Positions 7,872 through 17,309 are shown, counted from the first letter of the stretch. The stretch is DNA of 64,000 bases from Rhizobium mayense (GCF_030272705.1 NZ_JARFYM010000003.1:294359-358358); one strand, 5' to 3'. Notes: generated from the sequence alone by a model not told the origin. Made by a program: numbers and translations.

Positions 7872-8277
7872 AACACGCTCCTTGCAGTCATTGGACGATT
7901 AGAAACAATGGTGCCCATGTTGAACCAGGTAAATTCGGATATTAGCGGTATGTGAAAAGGCCCCCAATTGGTAAGCTGCTTCCGCCATCCGTATACGCCG
8001 CTATACGGTGCCATAGCCCAGAATGCTGGGAGGCGGTCTGACAGGCAATTCCACGCGGGCCGATGCCGCTTCTCCATCTTGCATGGCCATCAAACTCTTC
8101 GCTCATCGGGATACGTGTTTTTGAAACACCGCTATTGAGCATAAGGCGCCTGAGTTATATTCGGTTGGTCTCGCAACGTAGTTTGCGGGCGTGGTTTTAT
8201 GCAATTGGGGATTGCAGGTAATATAGGTGACCGACATCGGGGGTAGGGGTCGAATAAGTTTTTAAAGGAATTACCCG
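7872..8277. other. Intergenic region with one palindrome
   Basis: No supported gene in 406 bases. It contains the perfect inverted repeat CCGTATA (7989-7995) and TATACGG (8002-8008) with a 6-base spacer. The AAGGA ribosome binding site of the next gene is at its right end. Confidence 0.55.
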
Positions 8278-8577
8278 ATGATAGGACGACATCGATTGAG
8301 TTGGCTGACCGCGACTATCGCGGCGGCGCTTGCCACAGCCGCCGAGGCAGCCCCTCCCGCCAGCAATCCCGACACCGCCAATCCCGCCTCCAGCTTCCAA
8401 TACAGGCGTGCGGACCTCGGCAGTGGATATGCGACCGTCAACATATTGAAGATGCCGGACCGGTCGTCATATTTCATCACCTGTAACTGTGACGATCGCA
8501 CACTTCAGGACATGGTTTGCCCGACCCGGGCATATGCCTGCACATGCGTGCCGAGCGCTTATCTGGTGTGCCAGTAA
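8278..8577 (+). CDS. Small exported cysteine-rich protein
   Basis: The 99-residue protein starts MIGRHRLSWLTATIAAALAT, a typical Sec signal peptide probably cut after AAEA. The mature part has six cysteines, all in its last third: CNC, then VCP, then CTC, then the penultimate residue (VCQ-end). These could form three disulfides in the periplasm. AAAGGA lies at proper distance before the ATG. I do not recognise the family. The gene stands alone and is followed by a hairpin terminator. It could act as a small envelope or secreted protein, but no function can be read from the sequence. Confidence 0.62.
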   Translation: MIGRHRLSWLTATIAAALATAAEAAPPASNPDTANPASSFQYRRADLGSGYATVNILKMPDRSSYFITCNCDDRTLQDMVCPTRAYACTCVPSAYLVCQ

Positions 8578-8627
8578 CAAGGCTGCGAAAGCCAGCATTC
8601 ACCGGCCGACTTTCGGCGAGACGAGAG

Positions 8628-8645
8628 AGCCCGCTTCGGCGGGTT
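8628..8645 (+). terminator. Hairpin after the cysteine-rich gene
   Basis: AGCCCGC and GCGGGTT pair around a TTCG tetraloop. The T-run is short (TTCCCCT), so this is a modest terminator. Confidence 0.5.
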
Positions 8646-8778
8646 CCCCTCGTGCCTCAAGGATTTTTATTCGATGACCAACGTCGCGGCGTCGCCCGCG
8701 CCACCCGCGAAAAGGTGATTGGCCTTCCGGCCGTCGTAACGCTAGTAAGACGATGGAATGACATAGCCGGAGTCTATC

Positions 8779-9531
8779 GTGTCGCTTGCTGATATCTCGC
8801 TTCTGAGCGCTTTGTTCGCCGGAGCGCTGTCCTTTCTTTCGCCCTGCGTATTGCCGCTGGTGCCGCCTTATCTCTGTTATATGGCCGGCATTTCCGTCGA
8901 GCAATTCCGCGGCGGCGGCGCGGCTGTTGCAACAGGGCCAAGCGTTCGCGGCAATGTCTTGTTTTCGGCGCTGTTCTTCACGCTCGGCTTTGCGACCGTG
9001 TTCATTGCGCTCGGTGCCGGCGCATCCTCGATCGGCATTCTGCTGCGCCAGCATCTCGATATCCTGGCGAAAATCGGCGGCCTGATCATCGTTATCATGG
9101 GCCTGAATTTCCTCGGCGTTTTTCGGCTTGGCATTCTCGCTCGCGAGGCGCGTTTTCAAGGCGGCGGCAAGCCGGCGACGCTGACGGGCGCCTATATCAT
9201 GGGCCTTGCCTTTGCGTTCGGCTGGACGCCATGCATCGGTCCGGTGCTCGGGGCGATCCTCGGCGTTGCGGCTTCGCGTGAGACGATCGGCGCCGGCGCC
9301 GGGCTGCTCGCCATCTATTCGCTCGGCCTTGCCGTACCCTTCTGGATCGCCGCCGGTTTTTCCGGTGCCTTCATGAGCTTTCTCGTGCGCTTCCGCCGCC
9401 ATCTCGGGACTGTCGAGAAGGTCATGGGCGGGCTGCTCGTATTGACCGGCCTGGCATTCATATTCGGCTATGTCAGCGACATGGCGATATGGTTCCAGCA
9501 GACCTTTCCAGTTCTGATGCAAATCGGTTAA
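8779..9531 (+). CDS. ccdA: Cytochrome c biogenesis protein CcdA
   Basis: The 250-residue inner-membrane protein has six hydrophobic helices and moves reducing equivalents from cytoplasmic thioredoxin to periplasmic thiol proteins for cytochrome c maturation. The reactive cysteine pair is visible: Cys23 in FLSPCVLPLVPPY and Cys152 in FGWTPCIGPVL. This short form lacks the extra domains of DsbD. The start is GTG at 8779 with CGGAG six bases upstream. The next gene follows 45 bases later but is functionally unrelated. Confidence 0.92.
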   Translation: MSLADISLLSALFAGALSFLSPCVLPLVPPYLCYMAGISVEQFRGGGAAVATGPSVRGNVLFSALFFTLGFATVFIALGAGASSIGILLRQHLDILAKIGGLIIVIMGLNFLGVFRLGILAREARFQGGGKPATLTGAYIMGLAFAFGWTPCIGPVLGAILGVAASRETIGAGAGLLAIYSLGLAVPFWIAAGFSGAFMSFLVRFRRHLGTVEKVMGGLLVLTGLAFIFGYVSDMAIWFQQTFPVLMQIG

Positions 9532-9576
9532 GCATCTCCCGCCCTCCTTTCCAATCATCCAAAGTGGATATGCCCG

Positions 9577-10539
9577 ATGGCTGACATTGTCGGTCTGTTG
9601 CTGCCGTTCTTCGGCCTGATCGTGATCGGTTACATCGCCGCGCGCATTACGAAACAGCCGGCCGAGGCGCTCGGCTGGCTCAATACCTTCATTATCTATG
9701 CCGCGCTGCCCGCCCTGTTCTTCAAGCTCGTCTCGCAAACGCCGATCGAGCAGTTGACGCGCGTCGATTTCATCGCGACCGATCTTGCCGCGACCTATCT
9801 GATCTTCCTGTTGCTGTTCCTGATCGGGTGCTTCCTGCGCCGCAATTCGCTGGCGGATAGCACGATCCAGGCCTTTGCCGGTGCTTACGGCAATATCGGC
9901 TACATGGGTCCCGGTCTGGCGCTGCTGGCGCTCGGCGAGAGGGCCGCCGTTCCCGTCGCCTTGATCGTCTGCTTCGAAAACGCGCTGCATTTCATCGTCG
10001 CGCCCGGGCTGATGGCAGTCGAGCGCGGCGATAAGCGTTCGCCCTGGCGACTTGCCGCCGACATTGTCAGGAAGGTGCTGCTGCATCCCTTCATTTTATC
10101 GACGGCCCTCGGCTTTACCGCCGCCGCCTTTTCGATCGGCCAGCCGATCGCCTTCCAACGTTTCGTCGATTATCTCGCGCAGGCCGCCGCGCCCTGCGCG
10201 TTGTTTGCCATGGGTGTGACATTGGCGCTGAGGCCGCTGAAACGCATCCCGACGGAGATCGGCTATATCGTGCCGGTCAAGCTTATCCTGCATCCACTGG
10301 TCGTTTATGTCGTGCTGCAGGCTGTCGGCGGCTTCGATCCGATCTGGATCGAATCGGCGGTGCTGCTCGCAGCCTTGCCAACGGCGACGAATGTATTCGT
10401 CATCGGCCAACAATATGGCGTCTGGCAGGAGCGGGCCTCCGCCACGATCCTGATCACCACCGCCTGTTCGGTGGTGACGGTGTCGCTGGTGCTTTACCTG
10501 ATCAAATCCGGTGCCTTACCGGTGCAACTTTTCCTTTAG
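9577..10539 (+). CDS. AEC (auxin efflux carrier) family transporter
   Basis: The 320-residue membrane protein has about ten hydrophobic helices in two halves, starting MADIVGLLLPFFGLIVIGYI. The AEC family signatures are the half ending AYGNIGYMGPGLALL and the C-terminal ATNVFVIGQQYGVW. Bacterial members move dicarboxylates such as malate or other small anions; the name does not imply auxin here, and the substrate is not predictable. The ribosome binding site is weak (AAGTGGAT). Its 3' end overlaps the convergent hydroxylase gene by 24 bases. Confidence 0.88.
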   Translation: MADIVGLLLPFFGLIVIGYIAARITKQPAEALGWLNTFIIYAALPALFFKLVSQTPIEQLTRVDFIATDLAATYLIFLLLFLIGCFLRRNSLADSTIQAFAGAYGNIGYMGPGLALLALGERAAVPVALIVCFENALHFIVAPGLMAVERGDKRSPWRLAADIVRKVLLHPFILSTALGFTAAAFSIGQPIAFQRFVDYLAQAAAPCALFAMGVTLALRPLKRIPTEIGYIVPVKLILHPLVVYVVLQAVGGFDPIWIESAVLLAALPTATNVFVIGQQYGVWQERASATILITTACSVVTVSLVLYLIKSGALPVQLFL

Positions 10540-11718
10540 CATCGAGGGAAAGCCGCGCAGGCTGCCGCCCGGTTCGATGCCCTCGCGCATAACGAGGTTG
10601 CGCAGCGGCGGAATGGCCGAAAGGATGTGCAGTCCCGCGGCCCGAAGCATCTGCACGGGCAGGAAATCCGTAAGCAGCGAGCGATTCAGCAGATCGACGC
10701 TAGCCGTGCGGCTGATGATATCGAGCCGGCGGCGGCGGTCGAAGCGGTCGCCGGCGGATGCTGAAATCGGCTGGCCCGTGGGGCTTGCCAGAATTTCGAC
10801 GAGCGTCAGTATATCGCGCAGGCTGAGGTTCAGCCCCTGAGCACCGATCGGCGGAAAGACGTGGGCGGCTTCGCCGATCAACGCGACCCGTCTCTTGCCG
10901 AAGCTGTAGGCCGTCATGCCGGAGAGCGGCCAGACTTGGACATTGTCTTCGACCGTGACTTTGCCGAGCATCGACTGCATGCGGTCCTCGATCGCGCGGC
11001 CGAGCTCTTCCAGCGACTTCTCGGCGTTGAGGGCGGCGTCCGCCGGCTTCTGCACCCAGACGAGGCTGGAGCGATTGCCGGGCAGGGGGACCTGGGTGAA
11101 TGGCCCGCTTTCGGTGTGGAATTCGGTTGAAATATTCTGATGAGGCAGTGAATGTGTGAAGTTCAGCACCATGGCCGATTGCGGATAGGACCAGCGCTTT
11201 ACCTTGATCCCGACTGTTTCCCGCACCATCGAATTGCGCCCGTCCGCGCCGACGACAAAAGCCGCTTCGACCGTCTCGCCATCCTCCAGCGTAACAGTAA
11301 CGCCATCGTCGCGGATGGCGATCCCCGCCGCGCTGGTCTCGATAAGCTTGATATTGCCTTCCGCCTTTACGGCTTCACCGAGGGTGTCGAGTAGCGAGTC
11401 GTTCGGGATATTGTAGCCGAAGGCATCGAGGCCGATCTCCGAGGCTCGAAAGGCGACGGTCGGCGCACGCAATAGTCGCGTCGTCCCGTCGATGATCTGC
11501 ATGGTCGTCAACGCGGCGGTGGAAGGCACGATCTTGTCCCACAGCGCCAGCCGCTCCAGGAAGCGAATCGATTGATCCATCAGTGCCGTCGTCCGCCGGT
11601 CGGCCTTGTGATGCGCCGCGGCCACGAGGGCAACGGCTCGCCCACCCCGCGCCAATGCGATCGCCGCAATCATGCCCGCCAGACCGCCGCCGATAACGGC
11701 TATTTCAACCTGCTTCAT
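10516..11718 (-). CDS. UbiH/UbiF-family FAD-dependent monooxygenase
   Basis: The 400-residue flavoprotein has the Rossmann dinucleotide motif AVIGGGLAGMIAAIALARGG at the N-terminus, the GADGRNSMVRE motif mid-protein, and GEAAHVFPPIGAQGLNLSLRD (residues ~275-295), the second FAD motif of aromatic-ring hydroxylases. The architecture matches the ubiquinone-biosynthesis hydroxylases UbiH, UbiF and UbiL, which hydroxylate the quinone ring at the inner membrane. Which position it hydroxylates cannot be decided from sequence. No other ubi gene is adjacent. Its end overlaps the AEC gene on the opposite strand. Confidence 0.87.
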   Translation of the reverse strand: MKQVEIAVIGGGLAGMIAAIALARGGRAVALVAAAHHKADRRTTALMDQSIRFLERLALWDKIVPSTAALTTMQIIDGTTRLLRAPTVAFRASEIGLDAFGYNIPNDSLLDTLGEAVKAEGNIKLIETSAAGIAIRDDGVTVTLEDGETVEAAFVVGADGRNSMVRETVGIKVKRWSYPQSAMVLNFTHSLPHQNISTEFHTESGPFTQVPLPGNRSSLVWVQKPADAALNAEKSLEELGRAIEDRMQSMLGKVTVEDNVQVWPLSGMTAYSFGKRRVALIGEAAHVFPPIGAQGLNLSLRDILTLVEILASPTGQPISASAGDRFDRRRRLDIISRTASVDLLNRSLLTDFLPVQMLRAAGLHILSAIPPLRNLVMREGIEPGGSLRGFPSMLKEKLHR

Positions 11719-11932
11719 ATCGATGCCTCATTGTCTTTGGTTCTGAAAATAAACGCTTAGCCTGTTGAAATCCATGGGATGAAACATCGCAACGGGTGAA
11801 AATGACAGGAACTCGCGCTAGCCTGTGGTGGCACAGACGTTTTTGCGCTGGCAGTGCCGTGCAAAGGGTGCATATTAGCAAGAAAAAATCGCCTGCCGGG
11901 GCAGGTAGATAAGCAGGCGAGTGACGGGGAGC

Positions 11933-12658
11933 ATGAAAATCTTCAACTACAAGCGGGTGCCTTACGCGGAGATCCGTGCATTTTCCGTGCATATATTGAC
12001 GGCATCCGGCTCTTTTCTTGCCTTCCTCGGCGTTGTCGCGGCGGCAGAACATCGCTTCGTCGATATGTTCTGGTGGCTCGGTCTGGCTTTGCTTGTCGAT
12101 GGCATCGATGGACCGATCGCCCGCAAGGTCAGCGTCAAGGAAGTTTTGCCGAATTGGTCCGGCGATACGCTCGATAACATCATCGACTATGTGACCTATG
12201 TGCTTCTACCGGCCTTCGCGCTTTATGAAAGCGGCATGATCGGTGAACCCTGGTCCTTCGTCGCCGCGGGGATGATCGTCGTATCCAGCGCCATCTACTA
12301 TGCTGACACGGGCATGAAGACGGATGAATATTTTTTCTCCGGATTCCCGGTCGTCTGGAACATGGTGATCTTCACACTCTTCGTCATCGGCGCTAGCGCG
12401 ACGATCGCCTTGGTTCTTGTCGGCGTTTCGGTGGTTTTGACGTTCCTGCCGATCAATTTTCTGCATCCTGTGCGGGTCAAGCGGTTGCGGCCGCTCAATC
12501 TCGGAATATTCCTGTTTTGGTCCGCGCTCGGCATGTATTCCTTGCTGATGCACTTCGTCATGCCGCAATGGGCCGTTGTCTTGTTTGTGGTCAGCGGGCT
12601 CTATCTCTATTGCATCGGCGCCGTGTTGCAGTTTTTCCCGTCCCTTGGGCGCCATTAG
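11933..12658 (+). CDS. pcs: Phosphatidylcholine synthase
   Basis: The 241-residue integral membrane enzyme condenses CDP-diacylglycerol with choline in one step to phosphatidylcholine, the rhizobial choline-dependent route. The CDP-alcohol phosphotransferase signature of the Pcs subclass, DG-x2-AR-x12-G-x3-D-x3-D, is intact from DGPIARKVSVKEV to DTLDNIID. Length and sequence agree closely with the Sinorhizobium enzyme as I remember it, including its MK start, so I chose the ATG at 11933; a GTG at 11921 is also in frame. Eight or so hydrophobic helices are visible. It heads a run of closely spaced plus-strand genes. Confidence 0.95.
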   Translation: MKIFNYKRVPYAEIRAFSVHILTASGSFLAFLGVVAAAEHRFVDMFWWLGLALLVDGIDGPIARKVSVKEVLPNWSGDTLDNIIDYVTYVLLPAFALYESGMIGEPWSFVAAGMIVVSSAIYYADTGMKTDEYFFSGFPVVWNMVIFTLFVIGASATIALVLVGVSVVLTFLPINFLHPVRVKRLRPLNLGIFLFWSALGMYSLLMHFVMPQWAVVLFVVSGLYLYCIGAVLQFFPSLGRH

Positions 12659-12670
12659 GATTTGCAGGCA

Positions 12671-13651
12671 ATGAAGAAGACCCAGGCCATTCGCATCCAT
12701 CAAAACGGCGGTCCGGAAGTCATGAAGCTGGAGGAGGTCGATCTGCCTTCGCCAGGCGCTGGCGAGGTGCAGATCCGCCATGCCGCCATCGGATTGAATT
12801 TCGTGGATATCTACTTCCGCTCTGGCCTCTACAAGGCGCCTTATTTCCCGCTGCCGCTTGGCAAGGAAGCGGCTGGCACGATATCAGCCGTTGGACCGGG
12901 CGTGAGCGATTTTTCTGTCGGCGATCGTGTTGCATATGTCGGCGGTGATGGTGCCTATAGCGTCGAACGCAACATCGAAGCGCGTTTCGTCGTCAAGGTG
13001 CCGGATGATATCGAGCTCGAGACCGCAGCGTCGATGATGCTGAAGGGGATGACGGCTGAATATCTCCTCAATCGCACCTTTAAGGTCGGACCCGAAACGG
13101 TGCTGCTGTTTCATGCCGCGGCCGGCGGCGTCGGGTTGATCGCCGGCCAATGGGCAAAGGCGCTCGGCGCCACGGTGATCGGAACGGCCGGTTCGCCGGA
13201 CAAGGTCAAACTGGCGCTGGCGCATGGTTATGACCATGTCATCGATTACAGCAGCGAAAGTTTCCTGGACCGCGTCCGGGAGATCACAGGCGGCAAGGGT
13301 GTCGATGTTGTCTACGATTCGGTCGGCCGTGACACCTTTCCACAATCTCTCGATTGCCTGAAGCCGCGCGGCATGTGGGTGACCTTTGGTCAATCCTCTG
13401 GCCCGATTAAGAATTTTGACCTTGCGATCCTCAATCAGAAGGGTTCGCTTTTTGCCACACGGCCGAGTATTTTCGCATATATCGCAACCCCCGAGGAGCT
13501 GAGAGCTAGCGCAAAGGCATTATTTGCTGTTGTGCAAGGCAGCAAAGTGCGTATCAATATCAACCAGACTTATCCGCTGAGCGATGCGGGGCGCGCGCAC
13601 ACGGATCTGGAAACAAGAAAAACGAGTGGAACTACGCTGCTGATCCCATAG
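12671..13651 (+). CDS. Quinone oxidoreductase (zeta-crystallin type, MDR superfamily)
   Basis: The 326-residue NADPH-dependent reductase has a GroES-like N-terminal half (residues 1-125, with GKEAAGTISAVGPGV) and a Rossmann NADPH-binding half with AAAGGVGLIAGQWAKALGA. No zinc-ligand cysteines are present, which separates it from alcohol dehydrogenases and fits the QorA branch (one-electron reduction of quinones). It begins 12 bases after the pcs stop. The in-frame TTG at 12662 is a less likely start. The quinone substrate is inferred from the family. Confidence 0.88.
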   Translation: MKKTQAIRIHQNGGPEVMKLEEVDLPSPGAGEVQIRHAAIGLNFVDIYFRSGLYKAPYFPLPLGKEAAGTISAVGPGVSDFSVGDRVAYVGGDGAYSVERNIEARFVVKVPDDIELETAASMMLKGMTAEYLLNRTFKVGPETVLLFHAAAGGVGLIAGQWAKALGATVIGTAGSPDKVKLALAHGYDHVIDYSSESFLDRVREITGGKGVDVVYDSVGRDTFPQSLDCLKPRGMWVTFGQSSGPIKNFDLAILNQKGSLFATRPSIFAYIATPEELRASAKALFAVVQGSKVRININQTYPLSDAGRAHTDLETRKTSGTTLLIP

Positions 13652-13666
13652 ATCCAAAAGGGCGGG

Positions 13667-15265
13667 ATGTGGGAAAGAAATGAGGGGATCGTGTCGTCAT
13701 CCGATGTGCCGGCAACCGGTGCGTTACTGTCGGTTTGCAAGCTGACGAAGATGTTCGGTAGCTTTGCTGCCTGCAATGGAATTGATCTGGAAATTCAACC
13801 GGGCGAGATTCATGCTCTGCTCGGCGAAAACGGTGCAGGCAAATCCACTCTGGTCAAGATGCTGTTCGGCGTTTTGGAGCCGACTGAAGGCGAGATTGCC
13901 TGGGAGGGCCGGCCCATTTCGATTGGCTCGCCGAGTGAAGCGCGCAAGCTCGGCATCGGCATGGTGTTTCAGCATTTCTCGTTGTTCGAGGCGCTGACGG
14001 TCGCCGAAAATATCGCCCTTTCCCTCGACGACAGAATCCCGATCGGCAGGATCGCCGAGGAGGCTGCGACGCTGTCGCGTGCCTATGGCCTGCCGCTGGA
14101 CCCCGGTGCGCATGTCGCCGACCTTTCCGTTGGCGAGCGCCAGCGCATCGAAATCGTCCGGGCGCTGCTGCAAAACCCGAAGCTGATCATCCTCGACGAG
14201 CCGACTTCGGTGCTGACGCCGCAGGAGGCCGACCGCCTGTTCGAAACGCTGTTTCAGCTTCGCGACGAAGGTCGCTCGGTCCTCTATATCAGCCATCGTC
14301 TGGAGGAGGTGCAGCGGATCTGCTCCCGCGCCACCGTGCTGCGTCACGGCCGAGTGACCGGTTTCTGCGATCCGCGGCGGGAAACGCCCGCTTCGCTCGC
14401 ACGCATGATGGTCGGCAGCGATGTTCCGAGCGTGCGGCATGAAGGCATCCAGAAAAAGGGTGACATTCAGCTCGAGGTCACCGGTCTTTCGGTGCCCGCG
14501 CGCACGCCTTTTGCAATGTCGCTCAAGGACGTTTCGCTGCGTGTCCGCGCCGGTGAAATTCTCGCGATCGCGGGCGTTGCGGGCAATGGGCAGGGGGAGC
14601 TGTTCGACGTCGTTTCCGGTGAGCATACCGTAGCCTCCGACGAATTGATCTCGGTACGCGGCCAGGCGGTTGGCACCAAGGGCATCAACGCGCGCCGCCT
14701 GCTCGGTGCCGGCTTCGTGCCCGAGGAGCGGCATGGTCATGCCGCCGTTACCAGCCTCAAGCTTTCAGACAATCTCATACTGGCGCGTGGCCAGTCCGAC
14801 CGAAGGACATTCCTCGGCGGCGGCTTCCTGAAAGTCATCAAGCACCGTGCCGTCAAACAGGCGGCCAGGCGCATCTCAGAAGCCATGGACGTACGCAAGA
14901 GCGGCGACGACCCGACGGCCGGATCGCTGTCGGGCGGCAATCTGCAGAAGTTTATTGTCGGACGTGAACTCGACCGGCAGCCCGCGGTCCTTGTCGTCAA
15001 CCAGCCGACCTGGGGCGTCGATGCCGGCGCGGCGAGCCGCATCCGCCAGGCGCTCGTCGATCTTGCCAGCGCCGGATCGGCCGTTCTGGTCATCAGCCAG
15101 GATCTCGATGAGATATTCGAGGTGGCCACCGACGTCGCCGTGATCTCGGAAGGGCGGCTGTCGCCTTCCTACCCTGTCGGCGAACTGACGCGCGAGAAGA
15201 TCGGCCTGCTGATGGGTGGCCTGCATGAATCCAAGACCCATTCGGAGCCTTCGCATGCGCATTGA
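13667..15265 (+). CDS. Nucleoside-type ABC transporter, double ATP-binding protein
   Basis: The 532-residue protein contains two nucleotide-binding domains. The first (residues ~20-250) is complete: Walker A GENGAGKST, signature LSVGERQRIE, Walker B LIILDEPTSVL. The second (~270-520) is degenerate, with Walker A replaced by GVAGNGQGE and Walker B by LVVNQPTWGVD, while LSGGNLQK remains. This asymmetry is usual in ribose- and nucleoside-type importers. Two permeases and a BMP-family binding protein follow, which points to nucleoside uptake. The ATG at 13667 and the GTG at 13691 (after GAGGGG) are both possible starts. Confidence 0.9.
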   Translation: MWERNEGIVSSSDVPATGALLSVCKLTKMFGSFAACNGIDLEIQPGEIHALLGENGAGKSTLVKMLFGVLEPTEGEIAWEGRPISIGSPSEARKLGIGMVFQHFSLFEALTVAENIALSLDDRIPIGRIAEEAATLSRAYGLPLDPGAHVADLSVGERQRIEIVRALLQNPKLIILDEPTSVLTPQEADRLFETLFQLRDEGRSVLYISHRLEEVQRICSRATVLRHGRVTGFCDPRRETPASLARMMVGSDVPSVRHEGIQKKGDIQLEVTGLSVPARTPFAMSLKDVSLRVRAGEILAIAGVAGNGQGELFDVVSGEHTVASDELISVRGQAVGTKGINARRLLGAGFVPEERHGHAAVTSLKLSDNLILARGQSDRRTFLGGGFLKVIKHRAVKQAARRISEAMDVRKSGDDPTAGSLSGGNLQKFIVGRELDRQPAVLVVNQPTWGVDAGAASRIRQALVDLASAGSAVLVISQDLDEIFEVATDVAVISEGRLSPSYPVGELTREKIGLLMGGLHESKTHSEPSHAH

Positions 15266-16340
15266 ACTCGAAAGGCGCCTGCAGGTCTCGAAACTGTTCG
15301 GCTTCCTGTCGCCGCTCCTTGCCCTCGCACTCGCGCTGATCGCCGGCACCATCATGTTCGCCGTGCTCGGCAAGGATCCTGTGGAGGCACTGGACGCTTT
15401 CTTCGTTGAGCCTCTGCTCGAAGTCTGGTCGCTGCACGAACTGGCAATCAAGGCCGGACCGCTGATCCTCATCGCCGTCGGCCTTTGCGTCTGCTACCGC
15501 TCCAACAATTGGAACATCGGCGCGGAAGGCCAGTTCACCATTGGCGCGGTCGCCGGCTCCTACATACCGATCGTTTTCACCGATTGGCATTCGCCGATGG
15601 TCTTGCCGCTGATGCTGATCGCGGGCGCCGTGGGCGGCGCGCTCTATGCCGCCATTCCGGCGTTGTTGAAGGCGCATTTCAATACCAATGAGATCCTGAC
15701 CAGCCTGATGCTCGTCTACATAGCGCAGCTCTATCTGGATTGGCTCTCACGCGGGCCGTGGCGCGATCCGCAGGGCCATAATTTCCCGCAAAGCATCGAT
15801 TTTCCACCAGAAGCGACGCTGCCGGCCATCTGGGCGGATTCCGGCCGTGCTCATTGGGGGATCGTCTTTGCCGTCGTCGCGGCGATCCTTGCCTGGTTCA
15901 TGATGAAATACACGCTGAAGGGTTTTGAGATAACCGTTCTCGGCCAATCTGCAAGGGCAGGGCGCTTTGCCGGCTTCTCCTCGCGGAAAATGGTCTGGTT
16001 CGGCTTCCTGTTCTCCGGCGCGCTCGCGGGCCTTGCCGGCATTTCCGAGGTTTCCGGCTCGATCGGTCATCTGCAGCCGGCGATTTCGCCGGGCTACGGC
16101 TTCACCGCCATCATCGTGGCTTTCCTGGCGCGTCTCAATCCGCTCGGCGCAATCCTCTCCGGCTTCGTGCTGGCGCTTACCTATCTCGGCGGCGAGGCGG
16201 CGCAATTGTCGCCCGGTATTTCCGCCAAGGCGGCCAGCGTCTTCCAGGGACTGCTGCTGTTCTTCGTGCTCTCTTGCGATACGTTGATCTACTACAAGAT
16301 ACGGCTGACTTGGTCGCGGGTTCGAGGAGGTGCGGCATGA
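15255..16340 (+). CDS. Nucleoside-type ABC transporter permease, first subunit
   Basis: The 361-residue inner-membrane permease has roughly eight to ten hydrophobic segments and belongs to the BPD_transp_2 family. It contains the motif GANWNIG-like sequence (SNNWNIGAEGQFTIGAVAG), typical of the YufP-type subunit of nucleoside importers. The ATG at 15255 has GGAG seven bases upstream and overlaps the ATPase gene by 11 bases, showing translational coupling. In-frame ATGs at 15216 and 15225 lie inside the upstream gene. Confidence 0.88.
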   Translation: MRIELERRLQVSKLFGFLSPLLALALALIAGTIMFAVLGKDPVEALDAFFVEPLLEVWSLHELAIKAGPLILIAVGLCVCYRSNNWNIGAEGQFTIGAVAGSYIPIVFTDWHSPMVLPLMLIAGAVGGALYAAIPALLKAHFNTNEILTSLMLVYIAQLYLDWLSRGPWRDPQGHNFPQSIDFPPEATLPAIWADSGRAHWGIVFAVVAAILAWFMMKYTLKGFEITVLGQSARAGRFAGFSSRKMVWFGFLFSGALAGLAGISEVSGSIGHLQPAISPGYGFTAIIVAFLARLNPLGAILSGFVLALTYLGGEAAQLSPGISAKAASVFQGLLLFFVLSCDTLIYYKIRLTWSRVRGGAA

Positions 16341-17257
16341 GCGTCTTTGAAGCCATCCTCCTCACGATCATCACGGCCTCGACTCCGCTCGTCATCGCCG
16401 GTCTCGGCGAGCTGGTGGTGGAGCGCTCCGGTGTGCTCAATCTCGGCGTCGAAGGCATGATGATCATGGGCGCGGTCGCCGCCTTCGTCGGCGCGCAGAT
16501 GAGCGGATCGCCTTATGTGGGCCTTATAACAGGCATCGTCGCCGGCGCGCTGTTTTCGCTGCTTTTCGCGTTCCTGACGCTGACGTTGGTGACCAATCAG
16601 GTGGCTACGGGTTTGGCGCTCACGATCCTCGGTCTCGGCCTCTCCGGCATGATCGGCGAAGGCTATGTGAGCGTACCCGGGGTACAGCTGCGCCCAATTG
16701 TTTTCCCGGTGCTGTCAGACATCCCGATCGTCGGGTCGGTGCTCTTCAAGCAGGACCTCACGTTCTATCTCTCGATCGTACTGCTCATCGGCGTCAGCTG
16801 GTTCCTCTTCCGCAGCCGCGCCGGCCTGAAGCTGCGCGCGGTCGGGGACAGTCACGACTCCGCGCATGCCCTCGGCGTCGACGTCATCCGCACGCGCTAT
16901 CTCGCCGTCATGTTCGGTGGCGCCTGTGCGGGGCTAGCCGGCGCGCAGTTGTCGCTGGTCTACACGCCGCAATGGGTCGAGAACATGTCGGCCGGCCGCG
17001 GCTGGGTAACGCTCGCGCTTGTCGTCTTCGCGTCCTGGCGGCCGATGCGCGTCCTGGCGGGCGGCTACCTCTTTGGCGCGGTTACGATCCTGCAGTTTCA
17101 TGCGCAGGGCTTCGGCGTCGGCATACCCTCACAATTTCTGTCGATGTTGCCCTATGCGTCGACTATTGTGGTTCTCGTCATCATCTCTCAAAATCGCCGC
17201 GCGACCTTGATCAACACGCCAGCGTCGCTCGGCAAGGCCTTCGTTCCGGAGCGCTAA
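16337..17257 (+). CDS. Nucleoside-type ABC transporter permease, second subunit
   Basis: The 306-residue permease pairs with the preceding one to form the membrane channel (YufQ-type). It has the motif ERSGVLNLGVEGMMIMGAV near residue 30, the characteristic loop of this subunit. The ATG at 16337 follows GAGGAGG and overlaps the previous stop as ATGA. The in-frame ATG at 16274 is inside the upstream gene and is not used. The binding-protein gene follows after 52 bases. Confidence 0.9.
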   Translation: MSVFEAILLTIITASTPLVIAGLGELVVERSGVLNLGVEGMMIMGAVAAFVGAQMSGSPYVGLITGIVAGALFSLLFAFLTLTLVTNQVATGLALTILGLGLSGMIGEGYVSVPGVQLRPIVFPVLSDIPIVGSVLFKQDLTFYLSIVLLIGVSWFLFRSRAGLKLRAVGDSHDSAHALGVDVIRTRYLAVMFGGACAGLAGAQLSLVYTPQWVENMSAGRGWVTLALVVFASWRPMRVLAGGYLFGAVTILQFHAQGFGVGIPSQFLSMLPYASTIVVLVIISQNRRATLINTPASLGKAFVPER

Positions 17258-17309
17258 GAAGAACAAACCGGACGGAATTCGTAAATATGTCAAACCAGCA
17301 GGGGTAACC

